From Burkholderia mayonis (GTDB lineage Bacteria; Pseudomonadota; Gammaproteobacteria; Burkholderiales; Burkholderiaceae): DNA of 64,000 nt. The notes under the pieces were generated by a model that saw only the letters and a program-made list of their open reading frames with translations, made no database searches and was not told the DNA's origin. This document shows positions 25,209 to 33,652 of this stretch, in pieces. Within the stretch, counting starts at the first letter, position 1, and each line of letters starts with the position of its first letter. Location: assembly GCF_001523745.2 (NCBI RefSeq), contig NZ_CP013387.1, positions 1,240,001 to 1,304,000 of the forward strand. The letters are read 5' to 3'. A program made the translations under genes and the position numbers.

Positions 25209-26572
25209 TGCCGAAACGAACCCTTTCCTTCGTACTGGCCGGCTGCCTCGCATTGCCCGGCCTGGCGGGCGCGGCGGACGCCGCCACGGCTGCGTCCGCG
25301 CCCGCCGCCGCTGCGTCCGCGCCGGCTGCGGCCGCCGCGATCGCCCCGGCCGCACGCTCCGGCGATGCTGCGCTCGTCGAACGCGGCCGCTATCTGGCCG
25401 TCGCGGGCGACTGCATGGCGTGCCACACGGCGAAGGGCGGCAAGCCGTTCGCGGGCGGCTTGCCAATGCGTGCGCCCGTCCTCGGCACGATCTACACGAC
25501 CAACATCACGCCCGACAAGGAAACGGGCATCGGCGACTGGACGTTCGCGGACTTCGAGCGCGCGGTGCGTCATGGTGTCGCGAAGAACGGTGACAACCTG
25601 TATCCGGCAATGCCGTACGTGTCGTATGCGAAAGTCACCGACGACGACGTGAAGGCGCTCTACGCGTACTTCACGCACGGCGTCGAACCGGTCAGGCAGC
25701 CGGCGCGCAAGAACGACATTCCGTGGTATCTGAGCATGCGCTGGCCGCTCAAGATCTGGAATCTCCTGTTCCTGAAGGACGGCGCGTACCAGCCGAAGCC
25801 CGAGCGCGGCGTCGAATGGAACCGCGGCGCGTATCTCGTGCAGGGCCTCGCGCACTGCGGCACGTGCCACACGCCGCGCGGCGTCGCGCTGCAGGAGAAG
25901 TCGCTCGACGATACGGGCGGCGGCAGCTTCCTTGCGGGCTCGGTGCTGTCGGGCTGGGACGGCTACAACATCACGTCGGACACGAGCGCGGGGATCGGCG
26001 GCTGGTCGCAGCAGCAGCTCGTCCAGTACCTACGCACGGGCAGCGTGCCGGGTCTCGCGCAGGCGGCGGGGCCGATGGCCGAAGCGGTCGAGCACAGCTT
26101 CTCGCAGATGACCGATGCCGACATCGGCGCGATCGCGACGTACATCCGCACAGTGCCCGCCGTCGCCGACGGCAGCGCGAAGGCGCGCTCCGCATGGGGC
26201 AAGCCGGCCGAGGACGGGATCCGGCTGCGCGGCGTCGCGCTCGCGTCGACGGGCATCGATCCCGCGCGGCTCTATCTCGGCAACTGCGCGAGCTGCCACC
26301 AGATGCAGGGCAAGGGCACGCCGGACGGCTACTATCCGCCGCTCTTCCATAACTCGACCGTCGGCGCGCCGAATCCGACGAACCTCGTGCAGGTGATCCT
26401 GAACGGCGTCGCGCGCAAGGCGGGCAAGGAAGACGTCGGGATGCCGGCGTTCCGCCACGAACTGTCGGATGCGCAGATCGCCGCGCTGACGAACTACCTG
26501 ACCGTCCAGTTCGGCAATCCGGCGGCGAAAGTGAGCGAACAGGACGTTGCGAAGCTGCGCGCCTCGCAGTAA
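25208..26572 (+). CDS. Tri-haem cytochrome c (beta) subunit of FAD-glucose dehydrogenase
   Basis: 454 aa with a Sec signal (MPKRTLSFVLAGCLALPGLAGA) and an Ala-rich linker. Three CxxCH haem sites: C69 (CMACH), C217 (CGTCH) and C360 (CASCH). It anchors the catalytic subunit and carries electrons to ubiquinone or the terminal chain. The start overlaps the alpha-subunit stop (TGATG). This completes a gamma-alpha-beta operon. Confidence 0.92.
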   Translation: MPKRTLSFVLAGCLALPGLAGAADAATAASAPAAAASAPAAAAAIAPAARSGDAALVERGRYLAVAGDCMACHTAKGGKPFAGGLPMRAPVLGTIYTTNITPDKETGIGDWTFADFERAVRHGVAKNGDNLYPAMPYVSYAKVTDDDVKALYAYFTHGVEPVRQPARKNDIPWYLSMRWPLKIWNLLFLKDGAYQPKPERGVEWNRGAYLVQGLAHCGTCHTPRGVALQEKSLDDTGGGSFLAGSVLSGWDGYNITSDTSAGIGGWSQQQLVQYLRTGSVPGLAQAAGPMAEAVEHSFSQMTDADIGAIATYIRTVPAVADGSAKARSAWGKPAEDGIRLRGVALASTGIDPARLYLGNCASCHQMQGKGTPDGYYPPLFHNSTVGAPNPTNLVQVILNGVARKAGKEDVGMPAFRHELSDAQIAALTNYLTVQFGNPAAKVSEQDVAKLRASQ

Positions 26573-26653
26573 CGTACGGGTCGGTTATCCGGCGATCGAG
26601 GAGGACGGCATCGCACCGGGCGGCTGTCCGGTGGCAGGTCGCAGTCGACAGGG

Positions 26654-26692
26654 AGGCGGCTCACGGCGTGCGCCGTGAGCCGTGAGCCGCCT
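26654..26692. repeat. Two overlapping mutually exclusive hairpins
   Basis: Arms 26657-26668 and 26671-26682 are a perfect 12-bp pair with a 2-base centre. Arms 26654-26666 and 26680-26692 are a perfect 13-bp pair with a 13-base loop. They share the left arm, so only one can form. They lie between the cytochrome gene (ends 26572) and DoxX (starts 26757). No U-tract follows. Confidence 0.45.
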
Positions 26693-26756
26693 CGGTTCGC
26701 AACCGGCACGTGCGCGACGCCTCGCGCGCGGCGTCCGCTTCCCGCTCCAGACGATA

Positions 26757-27170
26757 ATGAGACAAACCTTCCTTGCGCCTCAGAAAGACCTTCTCCTGCT
26801 GCTTTCCCGCATTCTGCTCGTCATCCTGTTCGTGATCTTCGGCTGGGAGAAACTGCTGAATTTCTCGGGCACAGTCCAGTTCATGGCGGCCGAGGGCACG
26901 CCGTTGCCGTCGGTCGCGGCGGTCGTCGCGGTCGTGATGGAGTTCTTCGTCGGCATCGCGATCCTGATCGGCTTCTACACGCGGCCGCTCGCGCTCTTGC
27001 TCGGCCTCTACACGATCGGCACCGCGATCATCGGCCATCACTACTGGTCGATGCCGGCCGCCGAGCAGATGAACATGATGATCCACTTCTACAAGAACAT
27101 CGCGATCACGGGCGGCCTGTTCGCCCTGTGCGCGGCTGGCCCCGGACGCTATTCGATCGATCGCGGTTGA
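26757..27170 (+). CDS. DoxX-family membrane protein
   Basis: 137 aa with four hydrophobic segments: LLLLLSRILLVILFVIFGWEKL (about 12-33), VAAVVAVVMEFFVGIAILIG, LLGLYTIGTAIIG and a C-terminal helix. This is the DoxX/YphA layout; such proteins sit in the inner membrane and some serve as quinone- or redox-linked partners. Start 26757 gives the normal N-terminus. It follows the glucose dehydrogenase operon by 184 bp and precedes a porin, and may act with them. Confidence 0.8.
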   Translation: MRQTFLAPQKDLLLLLSRILLVILFVIFGWEKLLNFSGTVQFMAAEGTPLPSVAAVVAVVMEFFVGIAILIGFYTRPLALLLGLYTIGTAIIGHHYWSMPAAEQMNMMIHFYKNIAITGGLFALCAAGPGRYSIDRG

Positions 27171-27222
27171 GCGGCGTGCCGGACGTGTTTGGAACCTGAG
27201 AGAAGACAATAGGCGGAGAACA

Positions 27223-28338
27223 ATGGGTTTTCATTCGAAGAAAATGATGGCTGCGATCGTCGCGGCCGGGCCGGCGCTCGCTTGCGCGCAAACGAGCGTC
27301 ACGCTGTACGGCCGGGTCGACGGCGGCATCGAATACCTGAATCACATCGCGAACCCTTCGGGCGGCAGTTCGTCGCGCTGGAGCGCCGAGAGCGGCGACT
27401 GGGGCACCAGCATGTTCGGCCTGAAAGGCGTCGAGGATCTGGGCGGCGGCACGGCGGCGATCTTCAACCTGGAGACCGCGTTCCAGGTGATGAACGGCAC
27501 GACGGGCGGCGGCCGGATGTGGTCGCGGCGCGCGTACGTCGGCCTGAAGAACGACATGTGGGGCACGCTGCAGGCGGGCCGCAATCTTTTCATCGACAGC
27601 GACGGCGTGTGGGAATTCGATCCGTTCGTCCAGCAGGCGTTCTCATCGGCGTCGCTCGTGCGCGGCCGCAACTGGCAGCAGACGAGCAACAACGTCGAAT
27701 ATCACAGCCCGGTGTTCGGCGGCTTCGACGTGCAAGCGCAATATGCGTTCGGCAACCAGTCGCGCGGCTTCAACTACGGCGCGCCCGGCGACTTCGGCCG
27801 CTCGGACGGCGTGATGCTCTCGTATCACTCGCCGATGCTCGACGTGCGCGGCATGTACGACGAGCTGCGCGACAGCAACGGCCGCATGAGCAACATCTTC
27901 TCGAGCTCGCGCGAGTACTTCATCGGGGCGAACGTGAAGGTGCAGAAGTTCAAGATCCAGGGCGCCTATACGCATTACTCGGCGCCCGACACCCCGGCGG
28001 GCCTCGCCGATCGCGCCGATCACTTCTGGCTCGGCGCGACGTATCAGGCGAATCCGCAGTGGGCGGTGACGGGCGGCGGCTACTACGTGCGCGTGCGCGG
28101 CGGCGACGGCGGCGATGCGTCGCACGATCCGTCCGGCCACGCGATCATGTATGCGCTCGGGACGACTTACAACCTGTCGAAGCGGACTTTCCTGTACGGC
28201 ACGGTCGCCTATGTGCGCAACGGCGGGAATTCGAACTTCTCGCTGCTCGCGACGCCGCGCGACGCGACGCCGAACACGAGCCCGCTCGCGGGAGAATCGC
28301 AGACGGGCGCATACGCCGGGATGATGCATACGTTCTGA
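27223..28338 (+). CDS. Gram-negative porin (OmpC/Omp38-type)
   Basis: 371 aa. Signal MGFHSKKMMAAIVAAGPALACA, then the classical beta-proteobacterial porin start SVTLYGRVDGGIEYLNH, the L3/barrel blocks MWSRRAYVGLKNDMWGTLQAGR and NNVEYHSPVFGGFDVQAQYAFG, and the terminal aromatic GMMHTF. It forms a trimeric general diffusion channel in the outer membrane. Located after the periplasmic glucose-oxidation genes, so it may raise sugar entry. A good rho-independent terminator follows. Confidence 0.93.
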   Translation: MGFHSKKMMAAIVAAGPALACAQTSVTLYGRVDGGIEYLNHIANPSGGSSSRWSAESGDWGTSMFGLKGVEDLGGGTAAIFNLETAFQVMNGTTGGGRMWSRRAYVGLKNDMWGTLQAGRNLFIDSDGVWEFDPFVQQAFSSASLVRGRNWQQTSNNVEYHSPVFGGFDVQAQYAFGNQSRGFNYGAPGDFGRSDGVMLSYHSPMLDVRGMYDELRDSNGRMSNIFSSSREYFIGANVKVQKFKIQGAYTHYSAPDTPAGLADRADHFWLGATYQANPQWAVTGGGYYVRVRGGDGGDASHDPSGHAIMYALGTTYNLSKRTFLYGTVAYVRNGGNSNFSLLATPRDATPNTSPLAGESQTGAYAGMMHTF

Positions 28339-28365
28339 CGCGCACGTCGCACGATGCGGGAGGAA

Positions 28366-28397
28366 GGGCTTCGGCGTGTCGGCCGAAGCCCTTTTTT
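28366..28397 (+). terminator. Rho-independent terminator after the porin gene
   Basis: GGGCTTCGGC (28366-28375) pairs with GCCGAAGCCC (28382-28391) over a 6-base loop and is followed by six Ts (28392-28397). Confidence 0.85.
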
Positions 28398-28697
28398 CAT
28401 GGGCCGGCGGCGCGGCGAACGCACCGGATCGTTCCTCGCGGCGGATTCGTTTCGCGGTCCGGACGAATGTGCGCCGCGGCCCGCGCAGCGTTCGAGCATG
28501 ACGCGTCCGATTGGACATTAGATAGAAACACTGATTGCTGGCCATAGTCGGACGGCGCAAAGTTGTACATACAACTTCGGCGCGACTGAAATCGCCGCCA
28601 GAAGCCGTTCGTAAGCTCCCGGAAACCCGACGGACAGGTTGCGCGCCCGCTTCGCGGCGACGGCGTGCCGCGCCCGTGCACATCGAGGAAATCGCAG
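28398..28697. other. Regulatory region ahead of the polar amino-acid ABC operon
   Basis: 300 bp with no gene. It holds an AT-richer part (28510-28580) that includes the HutC-like palindrome at 28560-28577 and presumably the operon promoter. The ribosome site GAGGAA lies just before the first start. Confidence 0.4.
28560..28577. promoter_or_regulatory. HutC/GntR-like operator palindrome
   Basis: AAGTTGTA-CA-TACAACTT is a perfect 8-bp dyad. Its core TTGTACATACAA matches the TTGTA-n2-TACAA class of sites used by HutC-type GntR repressors of histidine genes. It lies about 120 bp before a histidine/octopine-type transporter operon. Confidence 0.5.
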
Positions 28698-29387
28698 ATG
28701 CTCTTTCAAGGCTTCGGTCCGCTGCTATGGGCCGGCACGGTCGAAACGGTCAAGCTCGCCGTCCTTTCGCTCGCCGCGTCGCTCGCGCTCGGGCTCGCGG
28801 GCGCGGCGGCCAAGCTGTCGCCGAACCGCGTGCTGGCCGGCATCGGCACGTTCTACACGACGCTGATTCGCGCGGTGCCGGATCTCGTGCTGATGTTGCT
28901 GCTGTTCTACGGGATCCAGATCCTGCTGAACGACGCGACCGACATGCTCGGCGTCGATCAGATCGACATCGACCCGTTCGTCGCGGGCATCGTCACGCTG
29001 GGCTTCATCTACGGCGCTTACTTCACCGAGACGTTCCGCGGTGCGTTCCTCGCGGTGCCGCGCGGTCAGCTCGAAGCGGGCTTCGCGTACGGGATGAGCT
29101 CGTGGCGCGTGTTCGCGCGAATCATGTTCCCGCAAATGATGCGCTTCGCGCTGCCCGGCATCGGCAACAACTGGCAGGTGCTCGTGAAGGCGACCGCGCT
29201 CGTGTCGATCATCGGCCTCGCCGACGTCGTGAAGGCGTCGCAGGACGCAGGCAAGAGCACGCTGAATTTCTTTTTCTTCACGCTCGCGGCGGGCGCGATC
29301 TATCTCGCGATCACGACGCTGTCGAATCTCGTGTTGATGTATCTAGAAAAACGCTATTCGGCGGGTGTGCGGAGGCTGGCGCTGTGA
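28698..29387 (+). CDS. Polar amino-acid ABC transporter permease (HisQ/OccQ type)
   Basis: 229 aa from ATG 28698 (GAGGAA upstream). Five membrane segments and the EAA loop GAFLAVPRGQLEAGFAYGMS, which docks with the ATPase. The start FQGFGPLLWAGTVETVKLAVLSL is typical of HisQ/ArtQ-type proteins for histidine, arginine, ornithine or opines. Its stop overlaps the next gene by 4 nt. Confidence 0.88.
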   Translation: MLFQGFGPLLWAGTVETVKLAVLSLAASLALGLAGAAAKLSPNRVLAGIGTFYTTLIRAVPDLVLMLLLFYGIQILLNDATDMLGVDQIDIDPFVAGIVTLGFIYGAYFTETFRGAFLAVPRGQLEAGFAYGMSSWRVFARIMFPQMMRFALPGIGNNWQVLVKATALVSIIGLADVVKASQDAGKSTLNFFFFTLAAGAIYLAITTLSNLVLMYLEKRYSAGVRRLAL

Positions 29388-30097
29388 TTCAGATCATCGG
29401 TCAATATTGGCAGAACTACCTGTTCAGCGACGGCTACCGGATCAGCGGCCTCGCGATCACGCTGTGGCTGCTCGTCGTGTCGATCGGGCTCGGCTTTTGC
29501 CTCGCGGTGCCGCTCGCGATCGCGCGCGCGTCGCGCAACCGCTTGCTGTCGCGCACGGTCTGGCTCTACACATACGTGTTTCGCGGCACGCCGCTCTACG
29601 TGCAGCTACTGCTTTGCTACACGGGCATCTATAGCCTGGGCGTCGTGCACGATCATGCGTGGCTCGACAGCTTCTTCCGAAGCGCGATGAACTGCACGCT
29701 GCTCGCGTTCACGCTGAACGAATGCGCGTATGCGACCGAGATCTTCGCGGGCGCGATCAAGTCGACGTCGCCGGGCGAGATCGAGGCGGGGCTCGCATAC
29801 GGGATGTCGCGGTTCAAGCTGTACACGCGCGTGATCCTGCCGTCGGCGTTGCGCCGCGCGCTGCCGAGCTACAGCAACGAAGTGATCCTGATGCTGCACG
29901 CGACGACGCTCGCGTTCACGGCGACCGTGCCCGACATCCTCAAAGTCACGCGCGACGTCAATTCGGCGACCTACGCATCGTTTCAGGCGTACGGGATCGC
30001 GGCCGTGCTGTATGCGGTCGTCGTGTTCGGCCTCATCTGGCTGTTCCGCCGGATGGAGGCGCGCTGGCTGGCGTTCCTGAGACCGCAGGGACGCTGA
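29384..30097 (+). CDS. Polar amino-acid ABC transporter permease (HisM/OccM type)
   Basis: 237 aa from GTG 29384, in a GTGA overlap with the preceding stop and with GGAGG upstream. Membrane segments around LAITLWLLVVSIGLGFCLAV and an EAA loop GAIKSTSPGEIEAGLAYGMS. It pairs with the HisQ-type permease to form the channel. Confidence 0.88.
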   Translation: MIQIIGQYWQNYLFSDGYRISGLAITLWLLVVSIGLGFCLAVPLAIARASRNRLLSRTVWLYTYVFRGTPLYVQLLLCYTGIYSLGVVHDHAWLDSFFRSAMNCTLLAFTLNECAYATEIFAGAIKSTSPGEIEAGLAYGMSRFKLYTRVILPSALRRALPSYSNEVILMLHATTLAFTATVPDILKVTRDVNSATYASFQAYGIAAVLYAVVVFGLIWLFRRMEARWLAFLRPQGR

Positions 30098-30151
30098 CGC
30101 GCACAGCGGCATCGATCAACGAAGCTCAACGACGATCAAGGACGACGGCGA

Positions 30152-30919
30152 ATGTACAAGCTCAGTGTGGACGACCTGCACAAGAAGTTCGGCGACAACG
30201 AGGTGCTGAAGGGCATCTCGATGAAGGCGAAGGCGGGCGACGTGATCAGCATCATCGGCTCGAGCGGCTCGGGAAAGAGCACGTTCCTGCGCTGCATCAA
30301 CTTTCTCGAGCAGCCTTGCGCGGGCACGATCACGCTCGGCGACGAGTCGATCCGCGTGGCGCGCGACAGGCGCGGCGCGCCGAAGATCGGCGATCCGAAG
30401 CAATTGCAGCGGATGCGCGTGAAGCTCGCGATGGTGTTCCAGCACTTCAATCTGTGGGCGCACATGACCGTGCTCGAGAACGTGATCGAGGCGCCTGTCA
30501 GCGTGCTCGGCCTGTCGCGCGCCGAGGCCGAGGCGCGGGCGCGCGAGTACCTGCGGAAAGTGGGGCTCGCGCCGAGCGTCGAGGCGAAATATCCGTCGCA
30601 CCTGTCGGGCGGCCAGCAGCAGCGTGTCGCGATCGCGCGCGCGCTCGCGATGGAGCCCGAAGTGATGCTGTTCGACGAGCCGACGTCGGCGCTCGATCCG
30701 GAACTCGTCGGCGAAGTGCTGAAGGTGATGCAGGCGCTCGCGGAAGAGGGACGCACGATGATCGTCGTCACGCACGAGATGGGCTTCGCGCGCAACGTGT
30801 CGAATCACGTGATCTTCCTGCACCAGGGGCGGATCGAGGAAGAGGGACATCCGCAGGATGTGCTCGTCAATCCGAAGAGCGAGCGCCTGTCGCAGTTCCT
30901 GTCCGGCCGGCTCAAGTAG
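30152..30919 (+). CDS. Polar amino-acid ABC transporter ATPase (HisP type)
   Basis: 255 aa. Walker [10 protein letters not shown] (residues 36-44), signature LSGGQQQR (from about 151), Walker [13 protein letters not shown] and the switch His in [13 protein letters not shown]. Long N-terminal [19 protein letters not shown] block and the [18 protein letters not shown] insert mark the HisP/OccP group. No periplasmic binding protein is encoded next to the operon, so the solute specificity comes from a protein encoded elsewhere. Confidence 0.92.
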   Translation: MYKLSVDDLHKKFGDNEVLKGISMKAKAGDVISIIGSSGSGKSTFLRCINFLEQPCAGTITLGDESIRVARDRRGAPKIGDPKQLQRMRVKLAMVFQHFNLWAHMTVLENVIEAPVSVLGLSRAEAEARAREYLRKVGLAPSVEAKYPSHLSGGQQQRVAIARALAMEPEVMLFDEPTSALDPELVGEVLKVMQALAEEGRTMIVVTHEMGFARNVSNHVIFLHQGRIEEEGHPQDVLVNPKSERLSQFLSGRLK

Positions 30920-30986
30920 GCGGCCGACGAGCGCCGGTGAGGGCGCGGCGCGATCTCGCGCGCGCGCGCCGGCACCGCCCATCGAT

Positions 30987-32288
30987 TTACTCGCTGCTCG
31001 TCCACTCGACGTTCGCGCCGACCGAGCGCAGATTCTCGACGAAATGCGGATGCGCGCGCCGGATCGGCTGCGCATTCAGGATCTCCGAGCGGCCGTCGAT
31101 GCTCGCCGCGACCATCAAGAGCGCGATCGCGACGCGGATGATGTACGGGCTTTCGACGCGCGCGGGGCTGAGCGGCAGCCCGCCGAACGTGATCAGCCGA
31201 TGCGGATCGGACAGGAACACGTGCGCGCCGAACTTCGACAGCTCGCCCGTCCAGCCCATCGCGCCGTCGTAGACCTTGTTCCAGAACATCACGCTGCCTT
31301 GCGCCTGCACGCCGAGCGCGATGAAGATCGGCAGCAGATCGACAGGCAGGTACGGCCACGGCGCGGCCTCGACCTTCGTCAGGATGTTGCGCGTGAACGG
31401 CTGCTTGACCTTCAGCGGACCGTCGCGCAGCGCGTGCGACCAGCCGTTCTCGTGCGCGACCTGAACGCCGAACTTCGCGAAGGTCCGGTCGATCAGCGGA
31501 AACTGCTCGGGCGAGCCGTTGCGCACCGCGATGTCGCCTCCCGTGATCGCGCCGAGTGCGAGGAACGTCGCGATCTCGTGGAAGTCCTCGTTGAAGCGGT
31601 ACTCGCCCCCCGCGAGCGCGCGGCCGCCCTGGATGCTCAGATGCGACGTGCCGATGCCTTCGATCGGCACGCCGAGCATCGCGAGGAATCGGCAGAACTC
31701 CTGCACGTGCGGCTCCGACGCGGCGTTGACGAGCGTCGACGTGCCGTTCGCCGACGCCGCGCACAGCACGAAGTTCTCGGTCGTCGTGACCGACGCGTAG
31801 TCGAGCCAATGATGATTCGACGTGAGCGGCCCGTCGGCGCGCACGATCAGCGAATCGGACGTGCGCTCGATCCGCGCGCCGAAGCGCTCGAACACCTCGA
31901 CGTGCGGGTCGATTTCGCGCACGCCGAGCGTGCAGCCCTTCACGTCGTTCTCGAGCCGCGCGACGCCGAAGCGCGCGAGAAGCGGCGGCACCAGCATGAT
32001 CGACGAGCGCATTTCCTCCGGCAGCCGGTGCACGGCCGGATCGAACGCCGTCGCGCGGTGGTGCAGGTCGAGCGCGCCCGTCGCGTAGTCGATCGACACG
32101 TCGCTGCCGAGCGTGCGGAAGATGTCGAGGATCTTGCGGACATCGGTGATGTCCGGCACGCCGACGAGCCGCAGCGGCTGGTCGGTGAGAAGCGTCGCGC
32201 ACAGGATGGGCAAGACGGCGTTCTTGTTGGCGGACGGCGTGATTTCTCCGCGAAGCGGGGCGCCGCCATGGACGATCAGGTTCGACAT
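30987..32288 (-). CDS. murA: UDP-N-acetylglucosamine 1-carboxyvinyltransferase (MurA) paralog
   Basis: 433 aa from ATG 32288. It keeps K22-N23 (SANKNAVLPIL), the active-site loop Cys C119 (VKGCTLGVREID) that fosfomycin alkylates in MurA, and the inside-out alpha/beta barrel repeats. MurA transfers enolpyruvate from PEP to UDP-GlcNAc, the first committed step of peptidoglycan synthesis. The gene is a stand-alone copy with no cell-wall or histidine genes around it, unlike the usual housekeeping murA, so it is likely a second copy. It is convergent with the amino-acid ABC operon. Confidence 0.85.
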   Translation of the reverse strand: MSNLIVHGGAPLRGEITPSANKNAVLPILCATLLTDQPLRLVGVPDITDVRKILDIFRTLGSDVSIDYATGALDLHHRATAFDPAVHRLPEEMRSSIMLVPPLLARFGVARLENDVKGCTLGVREIDPHVEVFERFGARIERTSDSLIVRADGPLTSNHHWLDYASVTTTENFVLCAASANGTSTLVNAASEPHVQEFCRFLAMLGVPIEGIGTSHLSIQGGRALAGGEYRFNEDFHEIATFLALGAITGGDIAVRNGSPEQFPLIDRTFAKFGVQVAHENGWSHALRDGPLKVKQPFTRNILTKVEAAPWPYLPVDLLPIFIALGVQAQGSVMFWNKVYDGAMGWTGELSKFGAHVFLSDPHRLITFGGLPLSPARVESPYIIRVAIALLMVAASIDGRSEILNAQPIRRAHPHFVENLRSVGANVEWTSSE

Positions 32289-32534
32289 GTTCGGATGCAG
32301 GTGGGTGTAATGACACGCAAGGTCGATATCATGCCATCGTTCGCCAGGATTTCGCAGATTCGTCGTGCGGCGCGGCATGCACGCGTGCTGCGGCAAACGG
32401 GCGGCGCAGCGCGGGCGGGCACGGGCTGGCTGGCGGGCGCGCAACGCTGGGGCGCTTCACACGCATCGCGCGAAGAGGGATCATCGCATGGTGAGAAACA
32501 TTGGCGGTCGTACCCTTTTCAAGCGAGGCGACGT

Positions 32535-33029
32535 ATGCAAACCGATGATTCCCCGATCTACGAAGGCGGCTGCACGTGCGGCGCGGTGCGCTACCGGATG
32601 ACATCCCGGCCGCTCATCGTGCATTGCTGCCATTGCCGCTGGTGTCAGCGGGAAACCGGCACGGCGTTCGCGCTGAACGCGCTGATCGAATCGGACCGCT
32701 TGCTGCTGCTGCGCGGCGCAGTCGACATCGTCGATACGCCGTCGAACAGCGGCAAGGGCCAGAAGATCGCGCGCTGCCCGCGTTGCCGTGTCGCGGTGTG
32801 GAGCCACTATGCGGGCGGCGGCAGCGCGGTGAGCTTCGTTCGCGTCGGTACGCTCGACGATCCGGATCGCCTGCCGCCCGACATCCATATCTTCACGTCG
32901 TCGAAACAGCCGTGGGTAATCCTGCCGCCCGACGCACGCGCCGTGCCCGAATACTACGCGTCCGACGAGATCTGGTCGGACGAGAGCCTCAAGCGGCGCG
33001 CGATGCTGCGTGCGAAGCGGGATCGTTAG
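32535..33029 (+). CDS. GFA/CENP-V-domain zinc protein
   Basis: 164 aa. Cys motif GGCTCGAVRY, then HCCHCRWCQRETGTAFALNA and the second CxxC in IARCPRCRVAVWSHY give the two zinc sites of the glutathione-dependent formaldehyde-activating (GFA) fold. Substrate of most members is unknown; some act on S-hydroxymethylglutathione or related adducts. Start 32535 has GAGGCG upstream. Divergent from murA. Confidence 0.85.
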   Translation: MQTDDSPIYEGGCTCGAVRYRMTSRPLIVHCCHCRWCQRETGTAFALNALIESDRLLLLRGAVDIVDTPSNSGKGQKIARCPRCRVAVWSHYAGGGSAVSFVRVGTLDDPDRLPPDIHIFTSSKQPWVILPPDARAVPEYYASDEIWSDESLKRRAMLRAKRDR

Positions 33030-33177
33030 CCGTCTCGATGGCCGTTTCGCCGGCGGGGCGGCAATCTGCCCGGCATCTCCGGCGCGTGACATGAAGAGGC
33101 TGCGTCTGACGGAGAACGGGTCGAGTCGATGACGGCGCGGCTTGCGCGCATCGATCAATGCGCGCAAGCCCTGCAAA

Positions 33178-33249
33178 CGACACGCCGACGCGGCTTTCGC
33201 CGCGCCGGCGTGTCGGGACCATGCGGCTCATGCCGGCGTGGCCGGCATG
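33178..33249. terminator. Two back-to-back hairpins between convergent genes
   Basis: Hairpin 1 (33178-33215) pairs 16 of 17 positions around a TTTC loop. Hairpin 2 (33229-33249) has perfect 9-bp arms CATGCCGGC and its complement around GTG. They lie between the GFA gene (+) and the small secreted-protein gene (-), whose stop is 8 bases away. Probably bidirectional termination. Confidence 0.55.
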
Positions 33250-33256
33250 TCAGGCT

Positions 33257-33598
33257 TTACAGGCAGCTATTGATGTCGCCTGCGGCCGCGCTGTCCGCCG
33301 AGCCGCTGCCCGCGCGGAAGCCGACCCACGTCTTCGCGTTGCCGGAGCGCGCGGGGCGCACGACCGCGGCCGCGCCGTTCGGCGGTTGCTGGCCCGGCAC
33401 ATAGACGTCAGCCGCGAGACCGTTCGCGAGCACTTCCTGCGTGACGACCTGCTGTTGCGCCTTGTCGGCCCAGGTTTTCGCGATGCAGGTCGAGACATCC
33501 TGCGCAGGCTTCTGGCTCTGTCCCACGTTCTGGACGTCGGCGCCCGCGGCGCTGGCCGAAGTTGCCACAATCAATGCGATGAACGGTAAATATTTCAC
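33257..33598 (-). CDS. Small secreted protein of unknown function
   Basis: 113 aa from GTG 33598, which has GGGAG 7-8 bases upstream. A Sec signal (MKYLPFIALIVATSASAAGA, with GTG read as Met) precedes a short hydrophilic body with two Cys (STCIAKTW and INSCL) that may form a disulfide. I do not recognise the family. An upstream in-frame ATG (33652) would read through a 7-bp tandem repeat, adding 18 residues before the signal. Confidence 0.6.
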   Translation of the reverse strand: MKYLPFIALIVATSASAAGADVQNVGQSQKPAQDVSTCIAKTWADKAQQQVVTQEVLANGLAADVYVPGQQPPNGAAAVVRPARSGNAKTWVGFRAGSGSADSAAAGDINSCL

Positions 33599-33614
33599 GT
33601 TATCTCCCTCTGGT

Positions 33615-33642
33615 CGTGAATCGTGAATCGTGAATCGTGAAT
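33615..33642. repeat. Four tandem copies of a 7-bp repeat (CGTGAAT)
   Basis: Perfect units at 33615-33621, 33622-33628, 33629-33635 and 33636-33642, located 16 bases upstream of the GTG start of the small secreted protein on its 5' side. Copy number 4 keeps an upstream ATG (33652) in frame with the protein. Confidence 0.8.
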
Positions 33643-33652
33643 CGGATTTCAA

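Noticed and set aside
21768..30919. GltI-type binding protein as the missing subunit of the ABC operon at 28.7 kb
   Set aside because: It lies 6 kb away behind two other operons, and its sequence is of the acidic amino-acid group while the permeases are of the His/opine group.
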